In this document: piece by piece, positions 60,751 to 64,000 of the stretch
Position numbering within the stretch: the stretch's first letter is position 1
Layout of the letters: the number at the start of each line of letters is the position of its first letter
Assembly: GCF_023343835.1 (NCBI RefSeq)
Contig: NC_064433.1
Location: 68,036,032-68,100,031, forward strand
DNA: 64,000 nt
Origin: Lagopus muta
Lineage: Eukaryota > Chordata > Aves > Galliformes > Phasianidae
Direction of reading: 5' to 3'
Program-made: the position numbers and the translations under genes
The notes under the pieces: model-generated
Database searches by the model: none
What the model saw: the letters and a program-made list of their open reading frames with translations, nothing else
What the model was told of the DNA's origin: nothing

Positions 60751-63700
60751 GAGGAGAGCGTTCAGTAAGTTGCTCAGAATTCGTGCTGATCTTCGTGTCG
60801 TGCATCTGGCTGCTGCTTGGTACCCGGCACGCTCCGAGCAGCGGAGCGAGGAAGAAAATAGAAGATTGAAGAGAGTTAGGTAAAGGGTTCGTTGATTTTG
60901 ATATATTTCACTGTTTTCTTTATGTCTGCGTTTCTGCGGTTTGCACGTTGAACCAGCAGCATGAAATACATTTTTAAATACATATATTTGTGCGTGGCCA
61001 ACATAGGAGATAAGAATGAGAAACGTGCAGAGAGCGGGCAGGTTTCAGTTCTCTTTGGCAAATGATCAGTAGTTGAAGGTTTCTGCGTACACCACACATA
61101 TCTTGATAATACCTTAATTGAAAGATCTGCTGATAACGTCCAGTATTGATAACCACTTCAACTTCAGTTAATGCCTAATGAATTTAGTAAGTAATTTAGG
61201 CTACAGAGCAAAGGAGCTTTAGTTATTCTGGATAACTGGGCAAGATTATTAAACTTTGTGATAAGCTCCTGGTGAAGTGAGCTCAGTTTCTCAAGAGAGT
61301 ATCAGTAGGTATTTAAAATGCAGGACTGCATAGAAAATGTGTATGGCTGGGATTTGGCTTCCAAAATGAGTGCATCTTTTGAGAAGACTGTTCAGTAGTC
61401 ATTACAGGGCTGTAACGTGTGCTGGACCTGCGCGTGTTAAACTGTGCCGTGATGTAAATTTGCTGGCAGTGTAGGTATGTATTTTTTTATTTTGCATATG
61501 ATTTTTTTTTATTATTATTAAATACGATGGTTATCCTGTGTATGTTACGTAAATGAACTGATTGATTGTAATCATTAGCCACAGAATTTAAATGGTGTGT
61601 TTAAACAATTATAGCTTTGCTTTTCTCGTTTCCTTGGTTGTCTCAGGCTATTTGAGACAGAAGAATTTTAAAATTTCTTGCTTGTACACCAGTCTGCCTC
61701 TTCTCTGTGCTTTCCTTCAGTCTAATTTAAAGCATTGTAACTGCTGTGAATACCTGTACAGATTCACATGAAGAAAAGCACCTGTGTTAAAGATAAACAA
61801 TTGTTCCTGTTAGACTAGAGCAAATCCTTCGTGCCCTGCACGAAAACTTGTTAAAGTGTTATTGTAGGATGCTGTAGTATTAGTTTGTGATACCAAACAA
61901 CAAACAAAACCAGAGAATGCACAGATAAAGCTGGTGCTCTGATCTTTGTTTAAACAGGTCATGGTTTTTCTTTAATGCTGTGTGCTCATTACAGGAACTG
62001 TCAGCAGGAATGTAAAGCGGACCAGAGTTCTGATTTGGAATACATTGCCTATTCTGACATTGATGTTTCTGCTTCTTGGGTTAATGATTATTGTGCCGTT
62101 TGTGATCATATTTACCTAACAGAATTCATTGTAAAGAATTAGAAAAAAAGTGCATATTATGGCCTCTTAGGAAAGGAATGTGATTGGATTTGCTGCCTCA
62201 GATGCAGTCCCTCTCACCTGAAGACTTACACAGGAATGGGCTTTTCTCTACTGTAGTAGAGCATGCAGTGTTATATGGAAAGGTTTCTGTTTTTTATGTC
62301 AGCTAGAGTTTTGCCACTGAATTATGAGGAACCTCAAATTCCTTAGAACCAGCTGACCACTTAATTGATGCAGATACTATCTGCGAGAAGAAACAATCAG
62401 TGAATAAAAACGTGTATTTAAATTTGAGGATTTCAGTATTTTTGTACATGAAATCAGTTTTCATCTCGAATGATTAATACACATAGTGGTAATTCCCTGC
62501 AGTTCATCTGATTCCTGTTAAACTGTATTTCAAAGAATTGCAAGCAGCCAGATTCAGGGAGGATATGTAAAATAATCTGAGGGAAGAGTCTTTCCGCATG
62601 GTACTGTTACATTAAGATGTATTAGGCTGTTACAATGTACAGTTTGAGGTCTCCTGAGAAGACCAAGTATAGTGGTGGAAACTGTCATTTGCATATACAG
62701 CAGGTTGGGTTTTGTGAACGTTGTCCATGGGTGAGTTGGGTCTGTGCTGCAGTGTATAAAAGTGATATGGTCTCTAATCGTTTCTAACTTAAATACACGT
62801 TCCTGCTTCAATCCTGAATCTTCCAGGTTTGTTTTGAAATATAAACAAGGCTATTAATGTAAGGGAGTCCTTTAAGGACACTGGACTGTTATTGTGTGAC
62901 TTCGTCTTAGAAGGTCATCCTTAGAGGCTAATGTTATTATAACTAAAATACATGTGAATGCAATGCTTGGGTAAGGTTACAGAATGACAGTCCAGTGTAA
63001 GATACATTGCAAAAAGGAGCAGAGCTCTTAGTGTAATGACTATTCACCAGCTTCTGCAGTGACCGTCTCCGGAGGGTGAAGCAGTTCATCCTCTTGTGAC
63101 TGCTCACTGCTTGACCTCATTGTTGAAACTGTCAACAAGTGTGACAGTTTTGCTGTGATTTGATGTGGCAGTGGGAATTATATTAGGATAAACAAATAAC
63201 CATCATGCTGTATATGTAGTAACTTGCAGTTGTAGCTGATTTGGTCTTCGTTATGCTAACCTAAATACAGAATGCTTCACTATTTAAAATACCAGTATTT
63301 ACCATGGGAGTAAAATTGGGTTCATAATGTCATTTAATTGGTCATCTTATTTAGATTTTTTTTTAAGAGTTGTAATACATACAGTACATTTCAGTTGCAA
63401 GTATTTGCCACCTACTGATTATGTCTTTTTAGTTTATACATTTCTGCTAATAAGATTACTGTATTAAACATATATGACTTTTTTTGCAAGCTGTTTTGAT
63501 GCAGCATGCTCTCCTGACTTTTCAAGTTCAGTTATGTACCATGCATGTATTCCAGCTTCTCTTACAGCAGGTGAGGGTCTTGCCATTCAGCCAAAGACTG
63601 GAGCCAGCAGAGCAGCTGTAGAAGCAGCGTACGAAGGAGACCAATGGTTACTGATATATATGACTGTTTTTTCTTTGCCTTATCTTAATTGGTCGCTTTG

Positions 63701-64000
63701 CTCAGGATCCCTCTTTGCCAGCTCTCAGTCGCTTTACTTTGTGTTCTCTCTGGCTCAAACATCCTACATAGCACTTAATTTTCTTTTTTCCTCTTCTCAC
63801 CGGCTCTATCATACCTTTTTTCTTTTTCTTTTTTTTTTTTAATTTGTGATACTAATCCTGCTTATTTTTTCATTGTCTTCATAAATAAATGGAAGGAATG
63901 TAATGTTCTGTCGTTGCGTTGATCATTTTTTTCTACATTGCTGTATCATTTTTTTCCCACATCCTTTGTTGAGTTTTGTTAGACTGTAGTCTCTTTGGGG
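60751..64000 (+). other. Probable MPPED1 intron 1 (5' part), no coding exon seen
   Basis: This is AT-rich sequence to the right of the CpG island. If the island is the MPPED1 promoter, this is intronic. No frame resembles the metallophosphoesterase domain. The 122-codon plus frame at 63474-63842 is hydrophobic at its C-terminus because of T-rich sequence and has no recognisable domain. No repeat beyond short T/ATT tracts (61490-61525, 63820-63842) was recognised. Confidence 0.5.

Noticed and set aside
63474..63842. 122-codon plus frame near the right edge as a possible MPPED1 exon
   Set aside because: No metallophosphoesterase motifs; the hydrophobic C-terminus comes from a T-rich tract.

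Overview
This window is vertebrate nuclear DNA and most probably avian: chicken or a close galliform, chromosome 1-like. Three things point there. There are 5'-truncated CR1 LINE tails of the bird type (about 8.87-9.21 kb and 41.02-41.32 kb, plus a short scrap near 14.6 kb). The only recognisable coding sequence is the start of a SCUBE1-type gene with vertebrate exon structure. The rest is AT-rich non-coding sequence with few repeats, interrupted by three abrupt CpG islands. No bacterial, phage or organellar genes, CRISPR arrays, rRNAs or convincing tRNAs were seen.

Layout. (1) 1-7451, minus strand: the 5' end of SCUBE1. Exon 1 (7451-7364) encodes the start codon and signal peptide. Exon 2 (4991-4869) encodes one complete calcium-binding EGF domain. 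Intron 1 is about 2.4 kb and largely CpG-rich. Intron 2 runs off the left edge with no further exon recognised. (2) About 5.5-8.05 kb: the SCUBE1 CpG island, with GC boxes just upstream of the start codon. (3) About 8.05-59.2 kb: a roughly 51 kb gene desert holding CR1 fragments, microsatellites and A/T homopolymers, plus several low-repeat AT-rich blocks that could be conserved enhancers. (4) About 40.14-40.52 kb: an isolated CpG island inside the desert containing a near-consensus CTCF core motif. (5) About 59.2-60.75 kb: a third CpG island with plus-strand splice-donor-like sites. By synteny (SCUBE1 and MPPED1 are divergent neighbours in mammals) it is best explained as the MPPED1 promoter and non-coding first exon. 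The last 3.2 kb would then be MPPED1 intron 1; no MPPED1 coding exon is visible.

The two genes would be transcribed away from each other, so the desert is shared upstream regulatory space. SCUBE1 encodes a secreted or cell-surface CUB/EGF protein. MPPED1 encodes a metallophosphoesterase-domain protein. No previously undescribed biological system could be supported. The best leads are the orphan CTCF-bearing CpG island and the candidate enhancer blocks. Nearly all longer open frames in the window are chance frames, either in GC-rich islands or at frequencies expected in 64 kb.
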